DNA from: Providencia sp. PROV188
Lineage (GTDB): Bacteria > Pseudomonadota > Gammaproteobacteria > Enterobacterales > Enterobacteriaceae
DNA length: 64,000 nucleotides
Assembly (NCBI RefSeq): GCF_027595165.1
Contig: NZ_CP097291.1
Span: forward strand, 3,286,001 to 3,350,000
Direction: 5' to 3'
In this document: positions 17,370 through 27,465 of the stretch, one piece after another
How the letters are laid out: each line of letters begins with the position of its first letter
Position numbering within the stretch: position 1 is the first letter of the stretch
The notes under the pieces: model-generated
The model's database searches: none
What the model was told of the DNA's origin: nothing
The model's input: the letters and a program-made list of their open reading frames with translations, nothing else
Position numbers and translations under genes: made by a program

Positions 17370-18809
17370 TTATTTGGTTTCTGGCAATATCAGGCTTGGC
17401 GCCACTGACATTGGCCAAATTTTTACCGCGACATAGTAGATGATACTGGTGGCAACTAAACCGACGATCCACGAAATATCCACGCCGCCCAAGCTATCAA
17501 CCAGAGGTCCGGTGTAGAAACCTGTGGCAATAAATGGCATTTGGATCAATACGCCAACCACATAGGTGATGATCCCCACTTTGTTCCAGCGACCATAACG
17601 GCCATTCGGATTGGATAATTGCGGGACATCGTAGCGACCTTTCGTCACCCAGTAGTAATCCACTAAGTTAATCGCACTCCATGGCGTAAAGAACGCTAAT
17701 AAAAACAGCAAGAAAGCCGAGAACAGTTTTAAGAATGAATGTTGCCCTGCCAGACCTAACGCCGTCGAAAAGCTCACCATAAGGATAATAAAGAACAGAC
17801 GCTGACCACGGGAAATCTGATGCTTACCACGGAAACCACACCAAATCGCTGCCATCGACATAAAGCTACCGTAAGCATTCAAAGCCGTAATCGTCACTTT
17901 GCCAAAGAAAATACTGATATACAGCAGCGCTGCAATTAAGCCCGTGCTGCCTAAACCAACAATGTAGGAAACTTCATGACCCGCAAATTGATTGCCAGCA
18001 AGCGCTGCCGCAAACACCCCTAGGATCATCGAGGCTTGAGTCCCAATCACTGTCCCTGAACCTACGGCTAAAAATGCTTTGATGGTTGGAGTTTTGGTCG
18101 GTAAATAACGGGAGTAATCCGCCACATAAGGACCAAATGCAATCTGCCAAGAAGCCGACAGCGACATAGCTAATAGGAAATTCGTCCAGCTGAAATGACG
18201 ATTCTCTAATAACACCGAAACATCATTCATATAGAACAGACGGAAGAATAGATAGAAGAAGGCGATAACGCCAACGACACTCGCCACTTTACCGAGAATA
18301 TGGATGATGCGGTAACCGCAGATAGTGATACCGATGATCACAATCCCGAAAATCACGATCCCCATCCAATCACTGACGTTCAGTAATTGCCCCACCGCCT
18401 GCCCAGCTAATACTGTCCCACTAGCAGAAAATCCGACGTACATCATACAGACCAATAAAATCGGGATGACGGCACCATAAACCCCAAATTGCACGCGGCT
18501 GGAGATCATTTGCGGCAGACCCAGCTTCGGACCTTGTACTGCATGGAGCGCCATAACCGCGCCCCCCAATAATTGACCGATAAACAAGCCAATCAACGAC
18601 CAAAATACATCCCCCCCCAACACAACCGCTAGGGCACCGGTGACGATTGCGGTGATTTGCAAGTTAGCCCCAAACCACAGCGTGAATTGGCTCGACAACG
18701 TCCCGTGTCGCTCAGATTCAGGAATATAGTCAATGGAACGTGCTTCGATAAGCGGAACATTATCTTGGCGAGACTGCTTTTGCCCGATGATATCGTTGGA
18801 AACTGTCAT
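17370..18809 (-). CDS. NCS1-family permease, candidate imidazole-acid (urocanate-type) importer
   Basis: 479 residues with about 12 transmembrane segments. Family features are the N-terminal EARSIDYIPESERHGTLSSQFTLWFGANLQ and helix 3 GPKLGLPQMISSRVQFG, the purine-cytosine/allantoin permease pattern. NCS1 proteins import nucleobases and related nitrogen heterocycles, and hut clusters of other bacteria can carry a permease of this kind for urocanate; that comparison is from memory. Here it heads the operon with the ETF genes, next to hutU and a CoA-transferase, so an imidazole carboxylate is the natural guess. A cytosine or hydroxymethylpyrimidine permease remains possible, but no matching enzyme is nearby. 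Confidence 0.8.
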   Translation of the reverse strand: MTVSNDIIGQKQSRQDNVPLIEARSIDYIPESERHGTLSSQFTLWFGANLQITAIVTGALAVVLGGDVFWSLIGLFIGQLLGGAVMALHAVQGPKLGLPQMISSRVQFGVYGAVIPILLVCMMYVGFSASGTVLAGQAVGQLLNVSDWMGIVIFGIVIIGITICGYRIIHILGKVASVVGVIAFFYLFFRLFYMNDVSVLLENRHFSWTNFLLAMSLSASWQIAFGPYVADYSRYLPTKTPTIKAFLAVGSGTVIGTQASMILGVFAAALAGNQFAGHEVSYIVGLGSTGLIAALLYISIFFGKVTITALNAYGSFMSMAAIWCGFRGKHQISRGQRLFFIILMVSFSTALGLAGQHSFLKLFSAFLLFLLAFFTPWSAINLVDYYWVTKGRYDVPQLSNPNGRYGRWNKVGIITYVVGVLIQMPFIATGFYTGPLVDSLGGVDISWIVGLVATSIIYYVAVKIWPMSVAPSLILPETK

Positions 18810-18991
18810 GGTAATTCCTCTTTAAGCAAGGCTGGCTTAAAGAATGGACCAATTAGTCGTCAGCAATGAATTCTCTATGTTGTGAGCACAGACATTTGAC
18901 GTGATGCAGGTATGTTATTGTTTTATCTACCCGTCATTAATAATTGAAATACATTCTTAAACCTGATTGTTGTTGTGTTTTTAAGTCCATG

Positions 18992-19007
18992 ATCCTGTTG
19001 TCAGGAT
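18992..19007. promoter_or_regulatory. inverted repeat in the permease promoter region
   Basis: ATCCTG-N4-CAGGAT, a perfect 6-4-6 palindrome about 185 bases upstream of the permease ATG, in the 282-base gap to the dehydrogenase gene. It could be an operator; the binder is unknown. No clear TGTATATACA box was seen in this gap. Confidence 0.35.
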
Positions 19008-19042
19008 AGTGCTCCTGTTATTGCTTAGATACTCATAGCTGG

Positions 19043-19076
19043 AAAAACCCCGATAAGTCCTGTCTTACCTATCGGG
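19043..19076 (-). terminator. terminator of the hutU operon
   Basis: 7-bp stem CCCGATA/TATCGGG (19049-19055 with 19070-19076). On the minus strand it is followed by GTTTTT. It lies 16 bases after the acyl-CoA dehydrogenase stop, so the hutU operon ends here and the permease-ETF genes need their own promoter. Confidence 0.8.
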
Positions 19077-19091
19077 TCGAACTCATCAAAA

Positions 19092-20228
19092 TTAAGCGTC
19101 GAGAACGGCGCGCGAAATAATGATTTTTTGAATTTCTGACGTCCCTTCAAAGATACGCAAAATACGAGCATCTCGTACATAGCGCTCTAGGGGTAGATCG
19201 CGAATATAACCATACCCCCCATGCAGTTGCAGCGCGGCATCCGTCACAAAACCTGCGCATTCCGCCGCAAATAGTTTTGCGGTGGCAGATTGCAAACTAA
19301 AGCGCTGCCCAGAATCTCGCAGCTCCGCCGCGTTCCATGTCAGCATTCGTGCCGCTTCCAGCTGTGTATGCATATCGGCGATTTTCCATTGAGTCCCTTG
19401 ATAGGCCGCCAGCGGCTTCTTACCAATTTGACGCTCTTTCACCCAGCCTAATGTGCTTTCCATGGCTGCACGAGCGATCCCCAATGACGTTGCCGCCACT
19501 TCCACACGACCTTTATCCAGCACTTCCATCGCCGTATGGAACCCTTTGCCCTCTTCTCCCAGCAATGCCGATTCAGGTAACCAGCAGTTGAGTGCTAATT
19601 CATAGATAGTGCTACCACGCAGCCCCATGGTTTTTTCTGGGTGAGAAAATGCCACGCCTTCTGTTCCTTTCGGGATCATAAACGCGCTAATGCCACGAGC
19701 ACCTGCTTCAACATCTGTTTTGGCGTACAGCACAATAAAATCCGCTTCTTTGGCATTGGTAATATAGTGTTTGTTACCGCGAATGCGCCAACCGCCATTT
19801 TCACGGGTTGCTGTCGTGCGCATATCCGCGGGGTTTGAACCTGCGGCGGGCTCTGTTAATCCAAACGCACCCAGTAATTCACCGCTTGCGGCTTTTGGTA
19901 ACCAATAATTTTTTTGCTCTTCTGTTCCGCCAATCAGGATAGAATCAGTCGCTAAGAAATGGGCGGTCAATGCGGATGATGTCGAGGCGCAGGCAGCCGC
20001 CACTGCTTCAACAATCATGCTCATGGCAATACTGCCAATGCCAAAACCACCGTATTGCTCCGGTAAGTTGATTCCCCAGCAGCCCATTTCACCCAGTGCG
20101 GTTAAGCTTTCCGCACAGAAAATTTCTTCTTCGTCATAACGTTGAGCGTTCGCTTGCAGAATATCGCGACACACTTTTTCAACGGCCTCTACAATGGCGT
20201 ATTCGGTTTCATTAATATCAAAACTCAT
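19092..20228 (-). CDS. acyl-CoA dehydrogenase
   Basis: 378 residues with the complete acyl-CoA dehydrogenase fold. Visible are the N-terminal helical domain, the FAD/substrate beta domain with FGLTEPAAGSNPADMRTTA and WRIRGNKHYITNA, and the C-terminal helices with QLHGGYGYIRDLPLERYVRDARI and the catalytic glutamate in RIFEGTSEIQ. It introduces a 2,3 double bond in an acyl-CoA and gives the electrons to ETF. Its ATG overlaps the CoA-transferase stop by 4 bases (ATGA), so the two are coupled; hutU is the first gene of the same operon. Substrate is not readable from sequence, but context points to a CoA ester leading to a urocanate-like acid. Confidence 0.93.
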   Translation of the reverse strand: MSFDINETEYAIVEAVEKVCRDILQANAQRYDEEEIFCAESLTALGEMGCWGINLPEQYGGFGIGSIAMSMIVEAVAAACASTSSALTAHFLATDSILIGGTEEQKNYWLPKAASGELLGAFGLTEPAAGSNPADMRTTATRENGGWRIRGNKHYITNAKEADFIVLYAKTDVEAGARGISAFMIPKGTEGVAFSHPEKTMGLRGSTIYELALNCWLPESALLGEEGKGFHTAMEVLDKGRVEVAATSLGIARAAMESTLGWVKERQIGKKPLAAYQGTQWKIADMHTQLEAARMLTWNAAELRDSGQRFSLQSATAKLFAAECAGFVTDAALQLHGGYGYIRDLPLERYVRDARILRIFEGTSEIQKIIISRAVLDA

Positions 20229-21421
20229 TGCATCGTCTCCGCGCTTTTTATTGTTGTGGTTATGGTAGTAGCTGCCGATTTATAGCGTTCATTGCCTTCC
20301 CCAAGAGCAGGGGCTCTTTGGGTGACTTTCGGTTTCACACCATTAAAGAAAACCGGCTGAGAAATCAGAGGGGTACCGCCATCATTTAAGTGGGTTAATA
20401 CCTGACGAACTTCGGCATGCTCGCTTTGCGTTGCTTGCTGTAAATTGTGAATCGGTGAGGCTGGAACCCCGGCATTCAGCAATAAGTCACACACTTCCTC
20501 GACACGCTTTGTTCCTGTCCAGCTTTCAATTTCTTGACGTAGCGCCGCTTGATTGATCGTACGAACTGGATCGCTCAAGTAACGCGCATCTTGGGATAAC
20601 TCCGGTTTCCCCATACATTCACAGAAACGTTGGAACAGTTTTTCACTGGCAATCGCAATCACCACCAAACCATCTTTTGCTTGGTAAGTATCAAATGGCG
20701 TTGAAACAGGATGGCGATTACCCACTAAACTTGGCGCCTTGCCATTGGCAAATAAATTAGATAGTCCAGTAAGCTGCATACTGAGCAGCACATCCACCAT
20801 GGCAACATCCAAATATTGCGCACCTTCACCATGACGTTCGCGAGCAAACAGTGCGCTGCTAATCGCCCATGAGGCAAATACGCCCGCACAGACATCCCCG
20901 ATGGATTCACCGCTGCGCGTAGGACCCGACTCAGGGGAACCTGTCACGCTCATCAACCCAGACATAGCCTGTGCCACAATGTCATAAGCTGGGTAGCTCG
21001 CAAGGGGGCTGTTTTGCCCAAATCCTGAAATGCTGGCGTAGATAATGTTGGGATTAAGCTGTTTAACGCTGTCGAAATCGATCCCAAGACGCTTGGTGAC
21101 GCCGGGGCGGAAGTTTTCCACCACCACATCACTCTCTTTGATCAATTGAAATAAAATCTGACGATCGCCATCGTCTTTAAGATCTAACTCAATGCTGCGT
21201 TTTCCGCGATTGATCAGCCCGTAATAAACACTTTCACCGTCAATAAAAGGACCAAGATGACGGCTATCATCACCATGATCAGGCACTTCGATTTTGATCA
21301 CTTCTGCGCCCAAGTCTGCCATCATGCCCGTGCAGTAAGGCCCTGCGAGCACACGGCTTAAATCAATCACTTTGATCCCAGCTAGCGGTCCGTGTGGTTT
21401 TTGAGTCATTGCCGCATTCAT
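20225..21421 (-). CDS. CaiB/BaiF class III CoA-transferase
   Basis: 398 residues from ATG 21421 (AAGGAA upstream); a longer frame to 21472 would add 17 residues of no family character. Visible motifs are GIKVIDLSRVLAGPYCTGMMADLGAEVIKIE, the KRSIELDLK segment, VVENFRPGV, and YPAYDIVAQAMSG with the catalytic aspartate that forms the aspartyl-CoA anhydride. Class III enzymes move CoA between two carboxylic acids. Placed between urocanase (57 bases upstream) and an acyl-CoA dehydrogenase (4-base overlap), it would activate the substrate acid using the CoA of the oxidised product, as CaiB does in carnitine metabolism. Confidence 0.92.
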   Translation of the reverse strand: MNAAMTQKPHGPLAGIKVIDLSRVLAGPYCTGMMADLGAEVIKIEVPDHGDDSRHLGPFIDGESVYYGLINRGKRSIELDLKDDGDRQILFQLIKESDVVVENFRPGVTKRLGIDFDSVKQLNPNIIYASISGFGQNSPLASYPAYDIVAQAMSGLMSVTGSPESGPTRSGESIGDVCAGVFASWAISSALFARERHGEGAQYLDVAMVDVLLSMQLTGLSNLFANGKAPSLVGNRHPVSTPFDTYQAKDGLVVIAIASEKLFQRFCECMGKPELSQDARYLSDPVRTINQAALRQEIESWTGTKRVEEVCDLLLNAGVPASPIHNLQQATQSEHAEVRQVLTHLNDGGTPLISQPVFFNGVKPKVTQRAPALGEGNERYKSAATTITTTIKSAETMQ

Positions 21422-21478
21422 CGTGAATTCCTTATGTGAGGCTAAAAGGTGCCGACTCCATAGAGCCGGCATTCGACA

Positions 21479-23146
21479 TTACTTGACCATTGGCAAGTTA
21501 AGACCTTGCTGCTTCGCACAGTTAATGGCGATGTCATAACCGGCATCCGCATGGCGCATGACGCCAGTTGCAGGGTCGTTGTGCAGCACACGAGCAAGAC
21601 GTTTGTCTGCGGCATCGGTACCATCACACACAATCACCACGCCAGCGTGTTGCGAGAAGCCCATTCCAACGCCGCCGCCGTGATGCAAGCTCACCCACGT
21701 CGCCCCGCCTGCGGTGTTCAACAGCGCATTAAGTAATGGCCAGTCAGAGACGGCATCAGAACCATCTTTCATGGATTCTGTTTCACGATGCGGGCTGGCA
21801 ACTGAGCCAGAATCAAGATGGTCACGCCCAATCACGATAGGGCCTTTTAGCTCCCCATTTTTCACCATCTCGTTAAACGCGCGCCCCAATCTTTCCCTGT
21901 CTTTCAGTCCCACCCAGCAAATACGCGCCGGTAAACCTTGGAATACAATACGCTCGCGCGCCATATCCAGCCAGTTATGAAGGTGTTTATCATCAGGGAT
22001 CAGCTCTTTGACTTTTTGGTCGGTTTTGTAGATATCTTCTGGGTCACCCGACAGTGCCACCCAACGGAATGGACCAATCCCTTCGCAGAACAGCGGACGA
22101 ATATACGCAGGCACAAATCCTGGGAAATCAAAGGCATTATTCACGCCTTCATCTTTGGCCATCTGGCGAATATTGTTGCCGTAGTCAAACGCTGCCGAGC
22201 CACGTTTTTGCATTTGCAGCATGGCATCCACCTGCACTGCCATGCTTTTCTTCGCGGCTTTCGTCACTTCAGCTGGCGCAGTTTGTTGCTTGTCACGCCA
22301 CTGGGCTAATGTCCAACCTTGTGGCAAATAACCGTGTACAGGGTCATGGGCGCTAGTTTGGTCGGTGACTGAATCCGGCGTGATATTGCGTTTGACTAAC
22401 TCGCTATATACATCCGCCGCATTGCCTAATAAACCCACGGAGACTGGCTTACCGCTCGCTTTGGCTTCTTCGATATAGCCCAACGCTTCATCTAGCGAAG
22501 TCGCTTTTTTGTCTACGTAACGGGTTCTTAAACGGAAATCGATACGGCTTTCATCGCACTCAACCGCAATCATGCTAAAGCCAGCCATGGTGGCCGCTAA
22601 AGGCTGTGCGCCCCCCATACCGCCTAATCCGCCAGTTAGGATCCAACGCCCTGCTGGGTTGCCGTTAAAATGCTGTTTTGCCAGTGAAACGAAGGTTTCA
22701 TAGGTACCTTGTACAATCCCTTGTGAACCGATGTAGATCCATGAGCCGGCAGTCATCTGCCCGTACATCATCAAGCCTTTGCGATCTAATTCGTTGAAAT
22801 GATCCCAATTCGCCCAATGAGGAACAATGTTTGAGTTAGCAATTAAAACGCGTGGCGCGTCTACATGAGTTGGGAACACTCCGACTGGTTTACCGGATTG
22901 CACCAGCAATGTTTGATCGTCTTCGAGGGTTTTTAAGACATCTAAAATCTTGTCGTAACATTCCCAGTCACGGGCTGCACGTCCAATGCCACCATACACC
23001 ACCAAGCTTTGCGGATGCTCAGCAACATCTGGATCTAAGTTATTTTGGATCATGCGGTAGACGGCTTCAGTCAGCCAGCTTTTGCAGCTCTTTTGGCTAC
23101 CGTGCGGGGCACGGATCACGCGCGTTGAATCTGTACGGTTTAACAT
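21479..23146 (-). CDS. hutU: urocanate hydratase (urocanase)
   Basis: 555 residues, the normal length. Seen are the N-terminal [21 protein letters not shown], the NAD-binding [51 protein letters not shown] (conserved cysteine) and [17 protein letters not shown]. All core motifs are intact. It converts urocanate to imidazolonepropionate in the cytoplasm, using tightly bound NAD+ as electrophile. It is the first gene of a three-gene operon with the CoA-transferase and dehydrogenase, and not next to hutH, which is absent from this window. HutC-type boxes lie 200-330 bases upstream. Confidence 0.97.
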   Translation of the reverse strand: MLNRTDSTRVIRAPHGSQKSCKSWLTEAVYRMIQNNLDPDVAEHPQSLVVYGGIGRAARDWECYDKILDVLKTLEDDQTLLVQSGKPVGVFPTHVDAPRVLIANSNIVPHWANWDHFNELDRKGLMMYGQMTAGSWIYIGSQGIVQGTYETFVSLAKQHFNGNPAGRWILTGGLGGMGGAQPLAATMAGFSMIAVECDESRIDFRLRTRYVDKKATSLDEALGYIEEAKASGKPVSVGLLGNAADVYSELVKRNITPDSVTDQTSAHDPVHGYLPQGWTLAQWRDKQQTAPAEVTKAAKKSMAVQVDAMLQMQKRGSAAFDYGNNIRQMAKDEGVNNAFDFPGFVPAYIRPLFCEGIGPFRWVALSGDPEDIYKTDQKVKELIPDDKHLHNWLDMARERIVFQGLPARICWVGLKDRERLGRAFNEMVKNGELKGPIVIGRDHLDSGSVASPHRETESMKDGSDAVSDWPLLNALLNTAGGATWVSLHHGGGVGMGFSQHAGVVIVCDGTDAADKRLARVLHNDPATGVMRHADAGYDIAINCAKQQGLNLPMVK

Positions 23147-23233
23147 TCTTTTATCCCCTATCCATCCACTTGGTTTAACGTAAAATTAACAATTTCGGTT
23201 ATTTATCATTGTTGAGTTAGTGGCTAACAGATC

Positions 23234-23252
23234 ATTCCCACACCGTGGGAAT
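23234..23252 (-). other. palindrome in the hutU leader
   Basis: Perfect 8-3-8 inverted repeat (ATTCCCAC ACC GTGGGAAT) about 90 bases before the hutU ATG and without a T-run. It could be a leader-RNA hairpin or a second operator. Confidence 0.5.
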
Positions 23253-23345
23253 CTTTGAATTTAACATTTAAATCAACTCATTAAATAAAAAAAAAGAACG
23301 ATTAAAAATGATCTTTTTGCCCTGTTTGCTTAGTTGATAATTAAA

Positions 23346-23377
23346 TATATATACATTTAATTCACAAAGTATATACA
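23346..23377 (-). promoter_or_regulatory. two HutC-type operators upstream of hutU
   Basis: TATATATACA (23346-23355) and AGTATATACA (23368-23377) each differ from the HutC-type palindrome TGTATATACA by one or two bases. They are 22 bases (about two turns) apart, so they would sit on the same helix face. They lie 200-230 bases before the hutU ATG. Confidence 0.6.
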
Positions 23378-23468
23378 TTGAAATTTGAATTTTTGTCGCA
23401 ACAGTGGAGAAGGGATGTGGAGAAAAGTTAGACAACAATAACTAGGATGCTGTTTCTACACAAAAACT

Positions 23469-23478
23469 TGTATATACA
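23469..23478 (-). promoter_or_regulatory. perfect HutC-type operator upstream of hutU
   Basis: TGTATATACA, the full palindrome. It is the third box of the 531-base gap 23147-23677, about 100 bases from the first pair. The stretch in between is AT-rich and contains no gene; the hutU promoter should lie here, but I could not pick hexamers with confidence. Confidence 0.6.
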
Positions 23479-23601
23479 TTTTATTTTCTATGCAGAAACA
23501 AGCAAATAACAAAAATGGGAGAAGCCTCACATTAAGCTGATAGCCGTTACAGGCGATACACGCGTTTCATACTTAACCTTCCGCATTAATCGCCACCAAA
23601 T

Positions 23602-23644
23602 AAAACACCCCATAAATATCCGATATATTTTATGGGGTGTTTTT
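23602..23644. terminator. terminator of the liv operon
   Basis: 15-bp perfect stem (AAAACACCCCATAAA 23602-23616 / TTTATGGGGTGTTTT 23629-23643) with T/A tracts on both sides. It ends livF transcription 34 bases after its stop and would also block read-through in the other direction. Confidence 0.9.
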
Positions 23645-23677
23645 GCTTGATGATTGTTAACTGACGATACGGTTAAA

Positions 23678-24379
23678 CTATCCGCCTAAATAAGCGCTGC
23701 GTACCGCTTCATTCGCCAGTAAGGCTTTTCCGGTATCTTCCAAAACAATATGCCCATTTTCTAGCACATACCCACGGTCAGCGAGTTTCAGTGCTTGGTT
23801 GGCATTTTGCTCCACCAAAAAGATGGTCATCCCCTCTTCCCGTAGCTGCAAAATGGTGTCAAATATTTGCATAATGATAATTGGCGCCAGCCCCAATGAA
23901 GGTTCATCCAATAACAGTAATTCAGGCTGACTCATCAGCGCCCGCCCAATGGCAAGCATCTGCTGCTCTCCACCGGACATGGTTCCTGAGCGCTGGCTAC
24001 GACGTTCATGCAACCGTGGAAATAACGAATAAACCCGTTCAATACGCTCGAGATATTGGTGGCGATCCGCAAAAAAACCACCCATCGCTAGATTTTCCTC
24101 AACGGTCATACGAGAAAATACCCGCCGACCTTCCGGCACTAGCGCAATGTCTTTGCGCATAATTTGTGGTGTCGGTAACTGAGTAATATCCGCTCCGCGA
24201 TAAAGCACCTGACCTGAGGAGGCGCGAGGGTCGCCACATAACGTACTGAGTAACGTGGTTTTTCCTGCACCATTGGCACCAATCAGCGTGACAATCTCAC
24301 CTTTTTGAATATTTAAGCTGACATCATGCAGCGCCTGTATTTTCCCATAATGGGTGGAAACTTGTTTAAATTCCAACAT
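23678..24379 (-). CDS. livF: branched-chain amino acid ABC transporter, ATPase LivF
   Basis: 233 residues. Walker A GANGAGKTTLL, signature MSGGEQQMLAIGRAL and Walker B LLLLDEPSLGLAP are all intact; the C-terminal VLENGHIVLEDTGKALL is typical of LivF. It is one of two ATPases powering uptake of leucine, isoleucine and valine through LivHM. It is the last gene of livKHMGF and its ATG shares one base with the livG stop (TGATG). Confidence 0.96.
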   Translation of the reverse strand: MLEFKQVSTHYGKIQALHDVSLNIQKGEIVTLIGANGAGKTTLLSTLCGDPRASSGQVLYRGADITQLPTPQIMRKDIALVPEGRRVFSRMTVEENLAMGGFFADRHQYLERIERVYSLFPRLHERRSQRSGTMSGGEQQMLAIGRALMSQPELLLLDEPSLGLAPIIIMQIFDTILQLREEGMTIFLVEQNANQALKLADRGYVLENGHIVLEDTGKALLANEAVRSAYLGG

Positions 24380-25170
24380 CAGTAAGCTTCTCCCAAGTAG
24401 GCTTTGATCACATCAGGATGCTGGCGAATTTCGTTTGGTGTTCCATTCGCCAGAGGTGTTCCTTGGTTCACCACATAAATTCGATCAGAAATGCCCATCA
24501 CCAATTTCATATCATGCTCTATCAATAAGATAGAGACATTATGATGGGTTCTCAGCTCCGCAATTAGCTCATCCAGATCGTTAGTTTCCTTCGGGTTTAA
24601 CCCTGCCGCTGGCTCATCCAACATCAAAATTTCAGGTCGCGTCACCATGCAACGGGCAATTTCTAGGCGACGCTGTTGACCATACGCCAGATTCCCCGCT
24701 TGGCGGTTAGCAAACTCAGAAAGATTGACCCGCTCTAGCCATTTCACCGCATTATCCACCGCTTCGGCTTCTGCTCGGCGAAATGCTGGCGTTTTCAGTA
24801 AGCCTGAGAAAATACCGCTTTTCAGATGTTGGTGCTGAGCCACTAATAAGTTTTCAATCACCGTCATCTCTTTGAATAAGCGAACATGCTGGAATGTACG
24901 GATCACCCCAAGGCGAGCAATAGCTTGACCCGGAAGCCCTTCAAGATGCTTATCTCGATAGAGGATCGCCCCGCTCGTTGGCTTATAAAATCCAGTTAAA
25001 CAGTTAAATATGGTGGTTTTTCCTGCACCATTGGGACCAATCAGTGAAACAATTTCCCCTTGGTTTAACGTCAACTCCACGTTGTTGACCGCAAGCAAAC
25101 CACCAAAGCGCATGGTTAAGCCACTGACTTGCAATAACGGTACAGCCGAAGGCTGAATAGGCGTCGTCAT
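24379..25170 (-). CDS. livG: branched-chain amino acid ABC transporter, ATPase LivG
   Basis: 263 residues. Walker [18 protein letters not shown], LivG-type [23 protein letters not shown], signature [16 protein letters not shown] and Walker [17 protein letters not shown]. It partners LivF on the cytoplasmic face of the permease. ATGA overlap with livM indicates coupled translation. Confidence 0.96.
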   Translation of the reverse strand: MTTPIQPSAVPLLQVSGLTMRFGGLLAVNNVELTLNQGEIVSLIGPNGAGKTTIFNCLTGFYKPTSGAILYRDKHLEGLPGQAIARLGVIRTFQHVRLFKEMTVIENLLVAQHQHLKSGIFSGLLKTPAFRRAEAEAVDNAVKWLERVNLSEFANRQAGNLAYGQQRRLEIARCMVTRPEILMLDEPAAGLNPKETNDLDELIAELRTHHNVSILLIEHDMKLVMGISDRIYVVNQGTPLANGTPNEIRQHPDVIKAYLGEAY

Positions 25171-26435
25171 GATCCGCCTCCCTGCACATTTTTCAGCTTC
25201 ATTTGACGGCGCTGCATCGGCAATAAGCCTTGTGGGCGCCAGATCATCATCAGCACCATCAATGCCCCCAGCAGCAACATGCTGTATTCATTCAGATCGC
25301 GCATCATCTCCCTTGATACTACCAAGATGATCGCGGCTAGAATCACCGACATTTGCGATCCCATCCCACCCAGCACCACGATCGCCAGTACAAAGGCTGA
25401 TTCAGCAAAAGTGAAGGATTCAGGGCTGATAAACCCTTGTCGTGCAGCAAATAATGCTCCGGCAAACCCTGCAAATGTTGCACTGATCGTAAAGGCGGTT
25501 AATTTAATGCGCGTCGGGCTTAAGCCTAATGATCGACACGCAATTTCATCTTCACGTAGCGCTTCCCACGCACGTCCTAATGGCATCCGTAACAAGCGGC
25601 TGATCACGATCAAGGTGATCACCACCAGCAACAGCGCCACAAAATAGAGGAAAATGATCCGGTCACCAGGGTTGTAATCTAACCCAAAGAAGTTATGGAA
25701 TGTGTCCCAACCATCTTTAGCAGTACGGCTAAATTCTAAGCCAAAGAAAGTTGGTTTTGGCAGTTGGCTGATCCCGTTAGGGCCACCGGTGATCTCCGTA
25801 TTATTTAATAATAAAATACGTACGATCTCCCCAAACCCAAGGGTGACGATCGCCAAATAGTCACCCCGTAACCTCAGCACAGGGAAACCTAATAAGAACC
25901 CAGCTAATGCTGCCGTTAAGCCGGCAATCGGTAAGCTTTCCCAGAAACCAAAATCATAATAGTGATTGAGTAAGCCAAAGGTGTAAGCGCCGATAGCGTA
26001 GAAGCCCGCATAGCCGAGTACCAATAATCCTGACAATCCAACTACGACGTTTAAGCCTAGCCCCAACATCACGTAGATCAGGGTTAATGTGGCAATATCG
26101 ACGCTGCCGCGAGACACCAAAAATGGCCAGATGATCGCCCCAATAATGATAGCGATCCCAATAATTTTTTGTCTAAGCGAGCCACCGTCAAAATCCGGTA
26201 ACGCCCACGATTTTTTGGGTACGCCTTGCCACACTTTGCTTAATGCAGGGCGAATTAATTGATACACAAAGATAATGGCGATGCCGACAAAGATCCAATT
26301 CCAACGAACGTCTCCCCCTGATTCCACTATCAGCTTAGTCCCATCGAGTCCTAATTTTAGCCCCATCATAAATACGGCTAAAATAAAGAAGGTGACGGAG
26401 GCAATAATGGCACTGATCCAATTTTCTTTTCTCAT
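25167..26435 (-). CDS. livM: branched-chain amino acid ABC transporter, permease LivM
   Basis: 422 residues, very hydrophobic, with the LivM signatures [30 protein letters not shown] and [29 protein letters not shown] (the ATPase coupling loop). The long N-terminus with extra membrane segments is typical of the enterobacterial protein. ATG overlaps the livH stop by 4 bases. It forms the inner-membrane channel with LivH. Confidence 0.96.
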   Translation of the reverse strand: MRKENWISAIIASVTFFILAVFMMGLKLGLDGTKLIVESGGDVRWNWIFVGIAIIFVYQLIRPALSKVWQGVPKKSWALPDFDGGSLRQKIIGIAIIIGAIIWPFLVSRGSVDIATLTLIYVMLGLGLNVVVGLSGLLVLGYAGFYAIGAYTFGLLNHYYDFGFWESLPIAGLTAALAGFLLGFPVLRLRGDYLAIVTLGFGEIVRILLLNNTEITGGPNGISQLPKPTFFGLEFSRTAKDGWDTFHNFFGLDYNPGDRIIFLYFVALLLVVITLIVISRLLRMPLGRAWEALREDEIACRSLGLSPTRIKLTAFTISATFAGFAGALFAARQGFISPESFTFAESAFVLAIVVLGGMGSQMSVILAAIILVVSREMMRDLNEYSMLLLGALMVLMMIWRPQGLLPMQRRQMKLKNVQGGGS

Positions 26436-27358
26436 ACTTTTTCGACCTCCGGGCGACCCAGAATGCCAGTTGGCATGATCAACAGAACACCAATCAATAA
26501 ACCAAATGAGACGACATCTTTATATTCCGTACTTAAATACGCCGAGGTCATGGCTTCCGCTACACCAAGGATCAAGCCGCCCAGCATCGCGCCAGGAATA
26601 CTGCCGATTCCACCTAATACGGCTGCGGTGAAAGCTTTCATTCCCGCCATAAAGCCAATATACGGGTTAATTACGCCGTAGAATTGCCCTAGTAATACAC
26701 CTGCAACCGCCGCCATCGTTGCGCCGATCACGAATGTCAAAGAGATCACGCGGTCAGTGTTGATACCCAGCAGACTTGCCATTTTTAAATCTTCCGCACA
26801 CGCACGGCAAGCGCGTCCCATACGGGAATAGCGGATAAACAGCGTTAATGCCAGCATCGCAAGGAAGGTCACAATCCAGATAGTCAGCTGCATTTTGGTG
26901 ACAATGGCAGAGAAGCCATCACTTTCACCTAATACCCACTGCCCAGTAATCAGGCTTGGCAACGCTAGATCGCGGGATCCTTGAGATAAACTGACGTAGT
27001 TTTGTAAGAAGATGGACATCCCGATAGCTGAGATCAGCGCAATTAGGCGCTTAGAGTGACGAACGGGACGGTAAGCAACCCGCTCGATACTCCAACCATA
27101 GGAGCTTGATACCACAATTGCCGCCACAAATGCCGCTGCAATGAGGATCCACCCCACATCGATACCGAGCATCATTAAGCCCGCAATGACAATGAACGAA
27201 ACGTAGCTACCAATCATGTACACTTCACCGTGGGCGAAGTTGATCATCCCGATGATGCCGTACACCATGGTATAGCCGATAGCGATCAGCGCGTAAGTGC
27301 TTCCTAACGTTAGGCCATTGAGGAATTGCTGAATAAAATACAGAATTTGGTCTGACAT
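26432..27358 (-). CDS. livH: branched-chain amino acid ABC transporter, permease LivH
   Basis: 308 residues, same length as E. coli LivH. It begins with [36 protein letters not shown], the diagnostic LivH opening. About eight membrane segments, with coupling loop [24 protein letters not shown]. Second gene of the operon, 107 bases after livK. Confidence 0.96.
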   Translation of the reverse strand: MSDQILYFIQQFLNGLTLGSTYALIAIGYTMVYGIIGMINFAHGEVYMIGSYVSFIVIAGLMMLGIDVGWILIAAAFVAAIVVSSSYGWSIERVAYRPVRHSKRLIALISAIGMSIFLQNYVSLSQGSRDLALPSLITGQWVLGESDGFSAIVTKMQLTIWIVTFLAMLALTLFIRYSRMGRACRACAEDLKMASLLGINTDRVISLTFVIGATMAAVAGVLLGQFYGVINPYIGFMAGMKAFTAAVLGGIGSIPGAMLGGLILGVAEAMTSAYLSTEYKDVVSFGLLIGVLLIMPTGILGRPEVEKV

Positions 27359-27465
27359 AAGATTATCCTTTCAAACTACTGTCCCTCTATGGAGAGCAGA
27401 AGCTGGAAGCCCGTTACCAAGCTCCCAGCTCATCACTGAATATCATTTCTCAATACAGATGAGAG

